A stretch of 64,000 nucleotides of DNA from Rubrobacter_D sp963840835. Lineage in GTDB: Bacteria; Actinomycetota; Rubrobacteria; Rubrobacterales; Rubrobacteraceae. The stretch spans positions 372,001 through 436,000 of the forward strand of contig CAWJAM010000006.1 in the NCBI GenBank assembly GCA_963840835.1, written 5' to 3'. Each line of letters starts with the position of its first letter. Position 1 is the first letter of the stretch. The position numbers were made by a program, and so were the translations under genes. The notes beneath the pieces are model-generated. The model ran no database searches and was not told where the DNA came from. It saw only the letters and a program-made list of their open reading frames with translations. Of this stretch, positions 8,106 to 16,150 are shown piece after piece.

Positions 8106-9658
8106 GCATAAAGCTATTCGATACGACGCTACGCGACGGGACCCAGCGCGAGGGCGTGAGCCTGACCGCCGAGGACAAGGCCCGTATAGCCCGCGAATTG
8201 GATTCTTTGGGAATCCACTACATCGAAGCGGGCTTCCCCGCCTCCAACCCCAAGGACCTCGAGTTCTTCGAGGGTTTCGACACTTCGTCGCTCTCGCAGG
8301 CGAGGCTCGTCGCCTTCACCCGGGCGCGTCGCCCGAACGGGCGGGCCGAAGACGACCCCGCGGTCACGCTCCTCCCCTCCCTCACCGCGCCCGTCGCATG
8401 CATCGTCGCCAAGGGCTGGAAGCTGCACGTAGAGAAGGTCCTGAGGACCACGCCCGAGGAGAACCTCGAGTCCGTGAGCGACACCGTAGCGTACCTCGTG
8501 GCAGCGGGCAAAGAGGTCATCTTCGACGCCGAGCACTACTTCGATGGCTTTAAGGACGACCCCGCATACTCGCTCGCGCTGCTACGAGCCGCTGCCGAGG
8601 CGGGCGCGACGACGCTCGTCCTCTGCGACACCAACGGCGGGACGCTCCCGACGGAGCTGAAAGCTATAGTAGCCCGTACCGTGCGCGAGTTTCCCGAGGT
8701 CGAGGTCGGGATCCACACCCACAACGACTCCGGTTGCGGGGTGGCCAATGCCCTGGCCGCGATAGAGGCGGGGGCGACGCACGTGCAGGGGACGGTCAAC
8801 GGCGTCGGGGAGCGGTGCGGCAACTGCGACCTCGTGACGACCATCGCCAACTTGCAGCTCAAGATGGGCCTGAAGGTGATGGAGAACGGGGAGTTATATC
8901 GGCTCACCGAGGTCTCCAACTACGTCTCCGAGCTCATGAACCTGACGCCGGACACGCACAGGCCCTACGTCGGGCGCAGCGCCTTCGCCCACAAGGGCGG
9001 GCTGCACGTCGACGGCATCTCCAAAGACCCCGCGACCTACGAGCACGTCGCGCCCGAGGCCGTGGGGAATGTAAGGCGTACTCCCGTGGGCGAGCTCTCG
9101 GGCAAGAACTCCATCAGGGCCAAGGCCGAGGAGCTGGGGCTCGCGGCCGGGGACGCCACGGAGGTCCTCAGCGCCATAAAGCGGCGCGAGTACGAAGGGT
9201 ACCACTACGAGGCCGCCGACGCGTCGCTCGCGCTGCTGATCGGGCGGACCATGGGCGAAGGCAGGCCGCTCTTCGAGTTGGAGACATTCAGGATCATCTC
9301 GGAGAAGCGGGCCGGTGGGGAGACGACAACAGAGGCGACCATCAAGCTCTCCGTGGATGGACACAGGGTCATCTCCACCGCCGAGGGCAACGGCCCCGTC
9401 AACGCCATGGACACGGCACTGAGAAAAGCCATCGGACCGCACTATCCTGAGCTTGAGGAGATCCACCTCTCCAACTACAAGGTCCGCATCCTCGACGAGC
9501 ACCGCGCCACCGCGGCCACGACCCGCGTCCTTATAGACTCCACCGACGGCAAACGCATGTGGGGGGCCGTAGGCGTCTCCGAGAACATCATCGAAGCCTC
9601 CTGGCAGGCGCTTGTCGACGGCCTCGAGTACGGCGTTAACGGGACGAAGAAGGTTTAA
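8102..9658 (+). CDS. cimA: (R)-citramalate synthase
   Basis: Condenses acetyl-CoA with pyruvate, opening the threonine-independent route to isoleucine. The 518 residues match the CimA subfamily of the LeuA superfamily. Seen are LFDTTLRDGTQREGVSLT, the IEAGFPASNPKD segment, GIHTHNDSGCGVANALAA (metal and substrate residues), VNGVGERCGNCDLVT, and a C-terminal LeuA-type dimer domain. The QREG and NCDL variants separate it from true LeuA (SPGI, NASL), which is also present here. GTG 8102 overlaps the leuB stop (GTGA) and follows GGGAGAGG; an upstream GTG at 8075 would overlap leuB more deeply. Confidence 0.92.
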   Translation: MSIKLFDTTLRDGTQREGVSLTAEDKARIARELDSLGIHYIEAGFPASNPKDLEFFEGFDTSSLSQARLVAFTRARRPNGRAEDDPAVTLLPSLTAPVACIVAKGWKLHVEKVLRTTPEENLESVSDTVAYLVAAGKEVIFDAEHYFDGFKDDPAYSLALLRAAAEAGATTLVLCDTNGGTLPTELKAIVARTVREFPEVEVGIHTHNDSGCGVANALAAIEAGATHVQGTVNGVGERCGNCDLVTTIANLQLKMGLKVMENGELYRLTEVSNYVSELMNLTPDTHRPYVGRSAFAHKGGLHVDGISKDPATYEHVAPEAVGNVRRTPVGELSGKNSIRAKAEELGLAAGDATEVLSAIKRREYEGYHYEAADASLALLIGRTMGEGRPLFELETFRIISEKRAGGETTTEATIKLSVDGHRVISTAEGNGPVNAMDTALRKAIGPHYPELEEIHLSNYKVRILDEHRATAATTRVLIDSTDGKRMWGAVGVSENIIEASWQALVDGLEYGVNGTKKV

Positions 9659-9747
9659 GAGGGGAAGCGGGAATCCAGAAATCGGAAGGGTTGGGCGGTG
9701 CGCGGTGGCCGGCTCAATCGTGCCGCTGGCATCCACCCTGACCTGGT

Positions 9748-10887
9748 ATGAGCATCAGGATCCTCATCAACCCGAACGCCAGGGAGACCCTCGATGGACC
9801 GACCCCGGATCGCGCGCCGCTGCGACTGCACCGCCGGCTGCCTGGCTACGGGGAGACCCCACTGGTGGACGCCCCGCGACTCGCCGACGTCCTGGGCGTC
9901 GGTAAGGTCTTCGTCAAGGACGAATCGGGCCGGCTCGGTCTGCCCGCTTTCAAGGTCCTTGGCGCGTCGTGGGCGGTTTACAGGGCGCTGGAGGAGCGAC
10001 TGGGGGACGGGGGTTTCGGAGATTGGGAGGAAGTCGGAGAGTTGCGGGCCAGACTCGAGCCCTTGCGGCCGCTCTCGCTCGTGGCCGCCACTGACGGCAA
10101 CCACGGGCGCGCGCTCGCGCGGGTGGCGCGGCTACTAAGTTTAGGGGCGAAGATCTTCGTTCCTGGGGACATGGCCGCCGCGCGCCAGGAAGCCATAATC
10201 GGAGAGGGAGCCGAGGTCGTCGTGGTCGATGGCACCTACGACGAGGCCGTCGAGCGTTCGGCCGAAGAAGAAGGGCTCTTGATCTCGGACATGTCCTGGC
10301 CCGGCTACGAGCGTGTACCCTCGTGGGTCATCGAAGGCTACTCGACGATGCTCTGGGAGATCGACGACGAGCTCCGAAGAAGGAACGAAGAGTGGCCCGA
10401 CCTCGTCGTCGTGCAGGTTGGCGTCGGCGCCTTCGCCGCGGCCGTGGCCCGCCACTGCCGACGCCCAGGGGCGTCGCCGCGCCAGAGGCTCGTCGGCGTC
10501 GAACCCGCTGGCGCCGATTGCTTACTGGAGTCGGTCGCGGCCGGACGCATCGTGTCCGTGCCTGGTCCGCACGACTCCATCATGGCCGGCCTCAACTGCG
10601 GCAGGCCCTCGCTGGTCGCCTGGCCGACCGTGTCGAGGGGCATCGACCTCCTCGTCTCCGTGGATGACGAGCCGGCACGCGAGGCCATGCGCCTCGCTGC
10701 CGGATCCGGCATCGTCTCGGGCGAGACCGGGGCGGCCGGACTCGGCGGGCTGCTTGAGCTTCTGCGCGCCGAGGAAGGGGAAGAGGCACGCCAGGCGCTC
10801 GGCGTGAGCGGGGAGACCAGCGTCCTCCTCTTCAACTGCGAGGGCGCCACCGACCCGGATGCCTACCAAAGGGTAATGGCGGGCTAG
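9748..10887 (+). CDS. diaminopropionate ammonia-lyase-like PLP enzyme
   Basis: A 379-residue fold-type II PLP enzyme. Near the N-terminus it reads GYGETPLVDAPRLADVLG, then KDESGRLGLPAFKVLGASW with the PLP lysine at about K69, followed by ATDGNHGRALA, the asparagine loop that holds the cofactor. The phosphate loop is the later GETGAAGLGGLLELL. This combination, with the GLPAFKVLGA box, is typical of 2,3-diaminopropionate ammonia-lyase (YgeX/DpaL), which yields pyruvate and ammonia; threonine dehydratase is the alternative. It starts 89 bases after cimA on the same strand and could feed from the same transcript. Confidence 0.8.
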   Translation: MSIRILINPNARETLDGPTPDRAPLRLHRRLPGYGETPLVDAPRLADVLGVGKVFVKDESGRLGLPAFKVLGASWAVYRALEERLGDGGFGDWEEVGELRARLEPLRPLSLVAATDGNHGRALARVARLLSLGAKIFVPGDMAAARQEAIIGEGAEVVVVDGTYDEAVERSAEEEGLLISDMSWPGYERVPSWVIEGYSTMLWEIDDELRRRNEEWPDLVVVQVGVGAFAAAVARHCRRPGASPRQRLVGVEPAGADCLLESVAAGRIVSVPGPHDSIMAGLNCGRPSLVAWPTVSRGIDLLVSVDDEPAREAMRLAAGSGIVSGETGAAGLGGLLELLRAEEGEEARQALGVSGETSVLLFNCEGATDPDAYQRVMAG

Positions 10888-10959
10888 CCGGACGACCGTT
10901 CTCCCGCCTCCGAGCAAGGCGCTCGGAGTAGCTAGAAGCGTGGAGATCCTGCCTACACA

Positions 10960-10985
10960 TGGATTCCCGCTTCCGCGGGAATGAC
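10960..10985. repeat. short palindromic intergenic repeat, copy 1
   Basis: GGATTCCCGCTTCCGCGGGA followed by ATGAC: an inverted repeat with TTCCCGC and GCGGGAA arms. Near-identical units occur at 47792-47815 and 58229-58254. It lies between the ammonia-lyase gene (+) and the 3' end of the SPFH gene (-), a convergent gap. Confidence 0.7.
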
Positions 10986-11016
10986 GAGAGGCGGAAATGA
11001 CGGTTATGTTGTGAGG

Positions 11017-12342
11017 CTACCCTTCGCCGTCGCTGAGATCTCGGACCGTCTCGCGAAGGGTTTCGTGTGTGTTCTGGACTGTTGCACCGTCCGCGGTCAG
11101 TTGCGGGAGTAGCCTGGCGAGGAGGAGGGTGGAGAGGGCCGACTGCTCACCTCCTTCGCCGCGGATGAGGACGGGGCGCGGGGCGCGCCGCATGAGCTTT
11201 TCGCCGACCTCGACCCTGCGACGGGCGAGCTCGTAGCGGACGACGGCGCGGTTGTCGCGGTGGGCCTGGCCGAGGTGACGCAGGGCGGTTGCCTCGTTCT
11301 CCGCCTCGGTGAGGGCGGCGCGGCCGCGCGTCTCTATCTCCAGGCGCACGCGCTGGGCCTCGGTCTCCTGCTCTTCCAGCATACGCGCAACGTCCTGGCG
11401 GGCGCGGTTGCGGGCTTCCTTCACCTCTATGAGACGGGCGTTGCGGTCTTTCTTGGAGCGTTCTATCTCCATGAGCAAGGTGTCGATGCGCTGCTTGCGG
11501 GTCAGCTCCCACTCGCGCTCGTAGGCGGCGAGCTCCTTGGCCACGCGCTCGCGCGTGGCGAGGTGCAGCTGGTACTGGTCCGGGAGCTGCACGTCTGGGA
11601 TGTTGGCTCCAAGGATGCGGACACCGTACTTTGCCAGCTGGCGGTTCAGGTACTCTTGCATGTCCCCCACGTCGCTGCCGCGCAGGTCGTAGGCCTTCTC
11701 CGTGCTCACCTGGCGGCTGCGCTGGCGGATCGCATCCTGCACCGCGCTCGAGAGGACGAGGTCGAAGTTGGAGGCGCCGATCACACGCACGAAGGCGAGC
11801 GGGTCGACTATGCGGAACTTCAGGAAGAACTCTATCGCCTTCAGGGGCACGTTCTCCCGCGTCGGGCAGACCGCCACTGGTGCCAGATAAGGTATCTCCG
11901 TCGCCGTGTCGACGACGAACTCTACCCTGTCCCACGGCCGCCAGAGGTAGTGGCGTCCGGGCGGGAGGGTGCCTTCTATTCTCCCGTAGCGCGAGCGCAC
12001 CCCCGTCGTCCCCTGCTCGATCTCCACGATGGCGCCCCGCCACAACCACAGCAGCGCGAGGCCGAAAAAGAAGACCGCGGCCAGCCCGGCAAGGACAGCG
12101 AACGCCGCGCTCCCCGAGAAGAGCGCGAAGCCGAGCAGGTACACGGCCACGCCCACGAGGAACAGCCAGCCGTAGCGCCTGCGGTCCTTCAGTATGACGA
12201 CCGGGACGATCTGGCCCTCGTCCCCGCCCCTGAGGTACTGCCTCACCCCCGACCAGCCCGAGACGACCTCTTTGATCCTGGAGAACTCCTGCGTCCTGGC
12301 GACGGTCTGCGTCTGAAACCGCTCCTCCATAGTGTCGGTCAT
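11017..12342 (-). CDS. SPFH/Band 7 membrane protein (second of a tandem pair)
   Basis: A 441-residue membrane-anchored protein. After a charged N-terminus of about 55 residues there are two hydrophobic segments (about 58-100), then an SPFH domain beginning WRGAIVEIEQGTTGVRSRYG, and a long Arg/Glu-rich coiled coil from about 270 to 390. This is the organisation of stomatin/prohibitin-type scaffolds that oligomerise on membranes. Its start overlaps the stop of the upstream paralogue at 12339, so the two are coupled and probably form a hetero-oligomer. No NfeD-type partner or protease is beside it. The specific role is unknown. Confidence 0.8.
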   Translation of the reverse strand: MTDTMEERFQTQTVARTQEFSRIKEVVSGWSGVRQYLRGGDEGQIVPVVILKDRRRYGWLFLVGVAVYLLGFALFSGSAAFAVLAGLAAVFFFGLALLWLWRGAIVEIEQGTTGVRSRYGRIEGTLPPGRHYLWRPWDRVEFVVDTATEIPYLAPVAVCPTRENVPLKAIEFFLKFRIVDPLAFVRVIGASNFDLVLSSAVQDAIRQRSRQVSTEKAYDLRGSDVGDMQEYLNRQLAKYGVRILGANIPDVQLPDQYQLHLATRERVAKELAAYEREWELTRKQRIDTLLMEIERSKKDRNARLIEVKEARNRARQDVARMLEEQETEAQRVRLEIETRGRAALTEAENEATALRHLGQAHRDNRAVVRYELARRRVEVGEKLMRRAPRPVLIRGEGGEQSALSTLLLARLLPQLTADGATVQNTHETLRETVRDLSDGEG

Positions 12343-13967
12343 CCCTCCTCCCCTACTTCCTCGTGGCCAAGCCTTTCGACGCGCTCGCGCACGGCCTCGT
12401 CGGTTACGGACTGCCGGATCTCCTCGACCCTGTCGGCGTTCTCGTCTTCGATGGCCGGCTCTTGCGGCTGGTCCTGTTCGGGACGCGTCTCGGGGCCGTC
12501 GGAGAGGTTCTCGAGTTCGCGGGAGCGTTCACTGATGCGGGCTCGTATCTCCTCTATCCGGTCCCTTATGGCTTGCATGTCCTCGGGCGTGAACAGGGGC
12601 TCGTTGCCGGTCCCGATCATACGACGCGAGATCTGCAGGAAGTCGACCGCGTCATCGCCGCCTGCGGACCCGATCTGTACTATCTGAGGAAGCCTGTCCG
12701 CGACAGCCGCGAGTCTCTCCAGAACGTGCTGCTGGAAGCGGTACTCCAGGATCTCCGGCGCCGCCGCGCTGCTTACGGCCCTGATGTCGAGGGCCTGCGC
12801 CTCTAGCAAGGCCGCGTTGGCGTTGGCCGTGCTCTCGGCCTCGACCATCCGTTCGCGGGCGGTGGCGTTCGCCCGGTTCGTCTCACGCTCGCGGGCCGTG
12901 TCGATCTGGGCCTGGTAGGTCGCTATTTCGGCGCTGATGGCAGAGCGCGTCTCCCTGAGTGACGCCAGCTCGCCCCTGAGCTCGCCCTCGTCCTGCTCCT
13001 TGCGGAGCCTGAGCTCGTACTCGTAGGTGTAGGCCTCTTTCGCCACCCTGACCATCTCGGGGGCGGCAAGGTCCATGCGGTACTCCTGGCTCGAGGGCTC
13101 GGCGTGGGTGATGTTCGCGTTGGTGAAGCGCACGGCGGGCAGGAACTGCTCGTTCAGAGAGTCGAGGAATTTCTGGGTGCTCTCCCCGACCAGATCGTAG
13201 ATATCTTCGGCGCGCTGCTCGTAGATCAGGGCCCGCGTCACCTCGCTTATGGCGTTCTCCAGCTTGTCCGAGAACCCCTTGACCCCGCCCACCGTGAAGA
13301 TGAACTCCGCGGGCTCCTCGATCCTGAACTGCAGGAATAGATCGACGCTCGCGTTCACCCTGCTGGCCGTCGGAGCCTGCCTTATGGGGGCATTGTAGGG
13401 GTACTCCCTCGTGGTGTTGACGATGTAGCTGACCTGCTTCCACGGGTTGAAGAGCAGCTTCCTCCCTGCCCCGACGACCTCTTCGAGCCTCCCGAACCGG
13501 GTGACGACGGCCCTGCAACCGTCGGGGACCATCACGACGCTCTGGCGCCACCAGGAGAAGAAGGCCAGTAGGACCAGGATCAGCCAGAGGTGCGGCCCGA
13601 AGACGGCGAGCGCCACCCCACCGCCGACGAAGCTTGCTAGGCCGAGCGTCGCCAGCACGCCGACGAAGAAGAATACGCCCATCATCCCTATGGGCATCAG
13701 GCGCCAGAAAAGCGACTGGCGGTTCGGGATGACGACGGGCGAGATCGCGTTTATGAACCTCCCCGACGGCTCAAGGGTGGGGAAGCTGCGGTTGACGATC
13801 TCGGCCGCGTCGGAGAGGGCCGCCGTCTGCTGGTCTATTCGGGTCCCCGTGGTCCCCCCGCGCTCCCGCGCCGAGAGAAAGTCCCTGGCGTCGATCTTGA
13901 ACTGCTCGGATTCTTCCCGAGCTATTCCCTCCGTAAGGTCCCGCGCCCTCTCGCCGAGCGTCTCCAC
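12339..13967 (-). CDS. SPFH/Band 7 membrane protein (first of a tandem pair)
   Basis: A 542-residue paralogue of the next gene. A soluble N-terminus of about 90 residues precedes two membrane segments (about 91-145), then an SPFH domain starting MVPDGCRAVVTRFGRLEEVV, an AEDIYDLVGES segment, a coiled coil rich in Glu/Arg/Ala (about 330-410), and an acidic C-terminal tail rich in Glu, Asp and Pro. The GTG start at 13967 follows GAGGAAAA. It is transcribed away from the membrane glycosyltransferase-like gene starting at 13995, so only 27 bases separate the two start codons and the promoters must overlap coding sequence. Confidence 0.8.
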   Translation of the reverse strand: METLGERARDLTEGIAREESEQFKIDARDFLSARERGGTTGTRIDQQTAALSDAAEIVNRSFPTLEPSGRFINAISPVVIPNRQSLFWRLMPIGMMGVFFFVGVLATLGLASFVGGGVALAVFGPHLWLILVLLAFFSWWRQSVVMVPDGCRAVVTRFGRLEEVVGAGRKLLFNPWKQVSYIVNTTREYPYNAPIRQAPTASRVNASVDLFLQFRIEEPAEFIFTVGGVKGFSDKLENAISEVTRALIYEQRAEDIYDLVGESTQKFLDSLNEQFLPAVRFTNANITHAEPSSQEYRMDLAAPEMVRVAKEAYTYEYELRLRKEQDEGELRGELASLRETRSAISAEIATYQAQIDTARERETNRANATARERMVEAESTANANAALLEAQALDIRAVSSAAAPEILEYRFQQHVLERLAAVADRLPQIVQIGSAGGDDAVDFLQISRRMIGTGNEPLFTPEDMQAIRDRIEEIRARISERSRELENLSDGPETRPEQDQPQEPAIEDENADRVEEIRQSVTDEAVRERVERLGHEEVGEEG

Positions 13968-13994
13968 CAGATTTTCCTCCTGAATGTTAGGGCG

Positions 13995-15641
13995 ATGCTT
14001 GCCTCCATACTACACCGTGAGGCCCACCGCACAACCAGAAACAGGGTCCGTCGTAGCGCGGCAATAGAGCGCATCGGGCGTTGTCAACCCGGCCCAGGTG
14101 TCAAAAGCGGTAGGATACAGAGCTTGAGTTCGATAGCGCGGAAGGGCCTGGCGACGAGTACTGGTTCGCAGAAAGAGAGATTGGCCCACAAGGGCAGCCG
14201 GACGCGCCGGGTCGCGCTCGGGGTCGCCATTGCCTGCCTGCTCCTGGCGCAGGGGCTTGCGGTGGTGCTCTTCTTGCGGCACGGGTGGGACGCGCTCGCG
14301 TTTGGGTACCCGCTCAACTACGGCGAGGGGCCATTGCTCGACCAGTCCGTAAGGCTCGCGAGTTTCGAGAACATCTACAGGACAGACCTCAGCGCGCCGC
14401 CCTACGTGGTTACCAACTATCCCCCGCTCTTCATGCTCGCGCAGGTGCCTTTCGTGTGGCTGTTCGGGCCGGCGCTGTGGTACGGGCGTCTGATCTCACT
14501 CATAAGCGTCGCAGCTGTCGCGCTCTTTGTGGGGCTTACTTTGCACGCGCTGACCAGGGACAGGATCGCGTCCGTGGCCGGGGCTCTGATCTTCCCCGCC
14601 ATGCCCTTCGTGGTGCGCTGGTCTTCGCTCTCGCGGGTCGATTCGCTGGGGCTGGCGCTCTCCTGGGCCGGGCTTTTCGTCGTCGCGCGCTGGCCCGAGA
14701 GGCGCTGGAGCGTCTTCTCCTCGGCCCTGCTTCTCGTGGCGGCCGTCTATACCCGCCAGACCTACATGCTGGCCGCGCCGCTCGCGGCCTTCGTGTGGCT
14801 CGTAGCCCAGGGCCAGCGCCGCCGGGCCCTGGAGACGGCCGCTATAGCCGGCGGCGCCAGCCTGCTTCTATTCGCGGCCCTGAACATCTCTACCGGGAGC
14901 GGGTTCTTTCTCAACACCGTAACCGCCAACCTCAACGACTTCAGGTGGGAGCGGGTCAGCCTCAACGCCCTCGGGGCCCTCGTGGCCTGTCCCCTGTTGC
15001 TTCTCGGTTCGCTCGCTTACCTACTGCTAACGCCGCGCAAAGGGAACCGCGCGTGGTGGCTCATCGCGCCCTACCTGATCGCCAGCGTCCCCTTAGCGAT
15101 GCTCGTCGGCAAGGTCGGCTCGGACGTGAACTATCTCCTCGAGCTTTCAGCGGCGCTAGGTCTCGCAACCGGGGCTTTCATCGCCTGGCAACGCAGGCGT
15201 CCGCGGTTGCGGATTGCCCTGATCGCGCTTCTCGCACTCCAGATGCTGGCGCTCGCGCAGTCGTCGCGCGTACCTACGGGCCTTCAGAACTACGTCATCG
15301 AGCAGCGGGCCGAGGTCGCGCAACTATCTAGAATGGTCGCGAGCGCCGACGGGCCCGTGCTTACCGATGACTACATGGGGCTCCTGCCGGAGAGGGGGAA
15401 GAGGATCTACTTCCAGCCGTTCGAGATGACCCAGCTCGCCCGCGACGACGACTGGAACCAGCGACCATTCGTCGAGGACATCGCCAGGGAGAAGTTCCCC
15501 TTGATCATGATCTGGAGTCCCCCCTTCGCCAGGGAGATAAAGCGGGACAGATGGACCCCACAGATGCTGAAGGAGATAGACGCCCACTACCAGAGGACGG
15601 ACCGCATCGCCGATATGGTGATCTACCGTCCGAAAGGGTAG
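13995..15641 (+). CDS. polytopic membrane protein, glycosyltransferase-family-39-like
   Basis: Up to 548 residues. A first membrane helix (VALGVAIACLLLAQGLAVVL) precedes an extracytoplasmic loop with NYGEGPLLDQSVRLA and VVTNYPPLFML, followed by about nine more hydrophobic segments and a soluble C-terminal domain of about 120 residues. The GEGP loop and topology resemble lipid-linked-sugar glycosyltransferases of the PMT/ArnT class, where acidic residues of the first loop are catalytic; the substrate is unknown. The first 43 residues are basic and poorly protein-like, so the true start is probably downstream, for example TTG 14124 or TTG 14179 (after AAAGAGAG). Confidence 0.65.
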   Translation: MLASILHREAHRTTRNRVRRSAAIERIGRCQPGPGVKSGRIQSLSSIARKGLATSTGSQKERLAHKGSRTRRVALGVAIACLLLAQGLAVVLFLRHGWDALAFGYPLNYGEGPLLDQSVRLASFENIYRTDLSAPPYVVTNYPPLFMLAQVPFVWLFGPALWYGRLISLISVAAVALFVGLTLHALTRDRIASVAGALIFPAMPFVVRWSSLSRVDSLGLALSWAGLFVVARWPERRWSVFSSALLLVAAVYTRQTYMLAAPLAAFVWLVAQGQRRRALETAAIAGGASLLLFAALNISTGSGFFLNTVTANLNDFRWERVSLNALGALVACPLLLLGSLAYLLLTPRKGNRAWWLIAPYLIASVPLAMLVGKVGSDVNYLLELSAALGLATGAFIAWQRRRPRLRIALIALLALQMLALAQSSRVPTGLQNYVIEQRAEVAQLSRMVASADGPVLTDDYMGLLPERGKRIYFQPFEMTQLARDDDWNQRPFVEDIAREKFPLIMIWSPPFAREIKRDRWTPQMLKEIDAHYQRTDRIADMVIYRPKG

Positions 15642-15840
15642 GGGCGGTACGTGGTGGACCAACGCGACACGGTGCAGGACGGTTCCTGATTTGGGCGGTT
15701 CACGAACCGCCCCTACACCGGCCGGCCGCGAACCGCACGAACGCGGAGTATCCGTGTACGAACCACGCGTATGCGAATGACCCCTCACGGGTACGTCGGG
15801 ACAACGCGACACATTGCAGGGGCGCTTCGCGATTGCGAAC
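15641..15840. repeat. GGGGCGGT-type hairpin repeat cluster
   Basis: Three related pieces occur after the membrane protein gene. GGGGCGGT starts at 15641; a hairpin with GGGCGGTT and AACCGCCC arms occupies 15693-15712; a degenerate GGGGCGCTTCGCGATTGCG copy lies near 15820-15840. CAACGCGACAC occurs twice (about 15660 and 15810), each followed by a GCAGG, so a unit of about 150 bp has been duplicated. No gene is seen here. Confidence 0.5.
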
Positions 15841-15879
15841 GTGTGCTCCGGTTGCCTTCGCCTGTCCGTCGGGCTGCCA

Positions 15880-16085
15880 GGGGATGTGGAAGTGCCCGAA
15901 GACGATGAGCCGCGCCTCAGGGAAACGCCGCCTCATCCTGCCGTGGCGTCCCTACTTACGGCCGGAGTCGTGGATCATGGCCACCCTCACGCCGCCGAAC
16001 TCGAACTCCAGTGCCTCCGGCAAGAGAGGCACCTCGGACAAGAGGCCCATCGGAAGTCGCGCGTCTTCCCCGATTCATCGACAGT
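15880..16085 (-). pseudogene. remnant of a YfcE/MJ0936-type metallophosphoesterase
   Basis: On the minus strand one frame reads ARLPMGLLSEVPLLPEALEF, then GGVRVAMIHDSGRK, a TAG stop (15952-15954), then MRRRFPEARLIVFGHFHIPW. The HDSG and FGHxHIP motifs are metal-binding blocks III and IV of small phosphodiesterases. The N-terminal blocks are missing, an in-frame stop separates the two motifs, and the sequence after HIPW runs into intergenic repeat. It is therefore a decayed C-terminal fragment. Confidence 0.65.
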
Positions 16086-16150
16086 TCATCGTTGTCTGCG
16101 TTAATCTAGGGTCTGCGATGGTAGGAGGCGCGTAAGGAGGATCTTCACGG

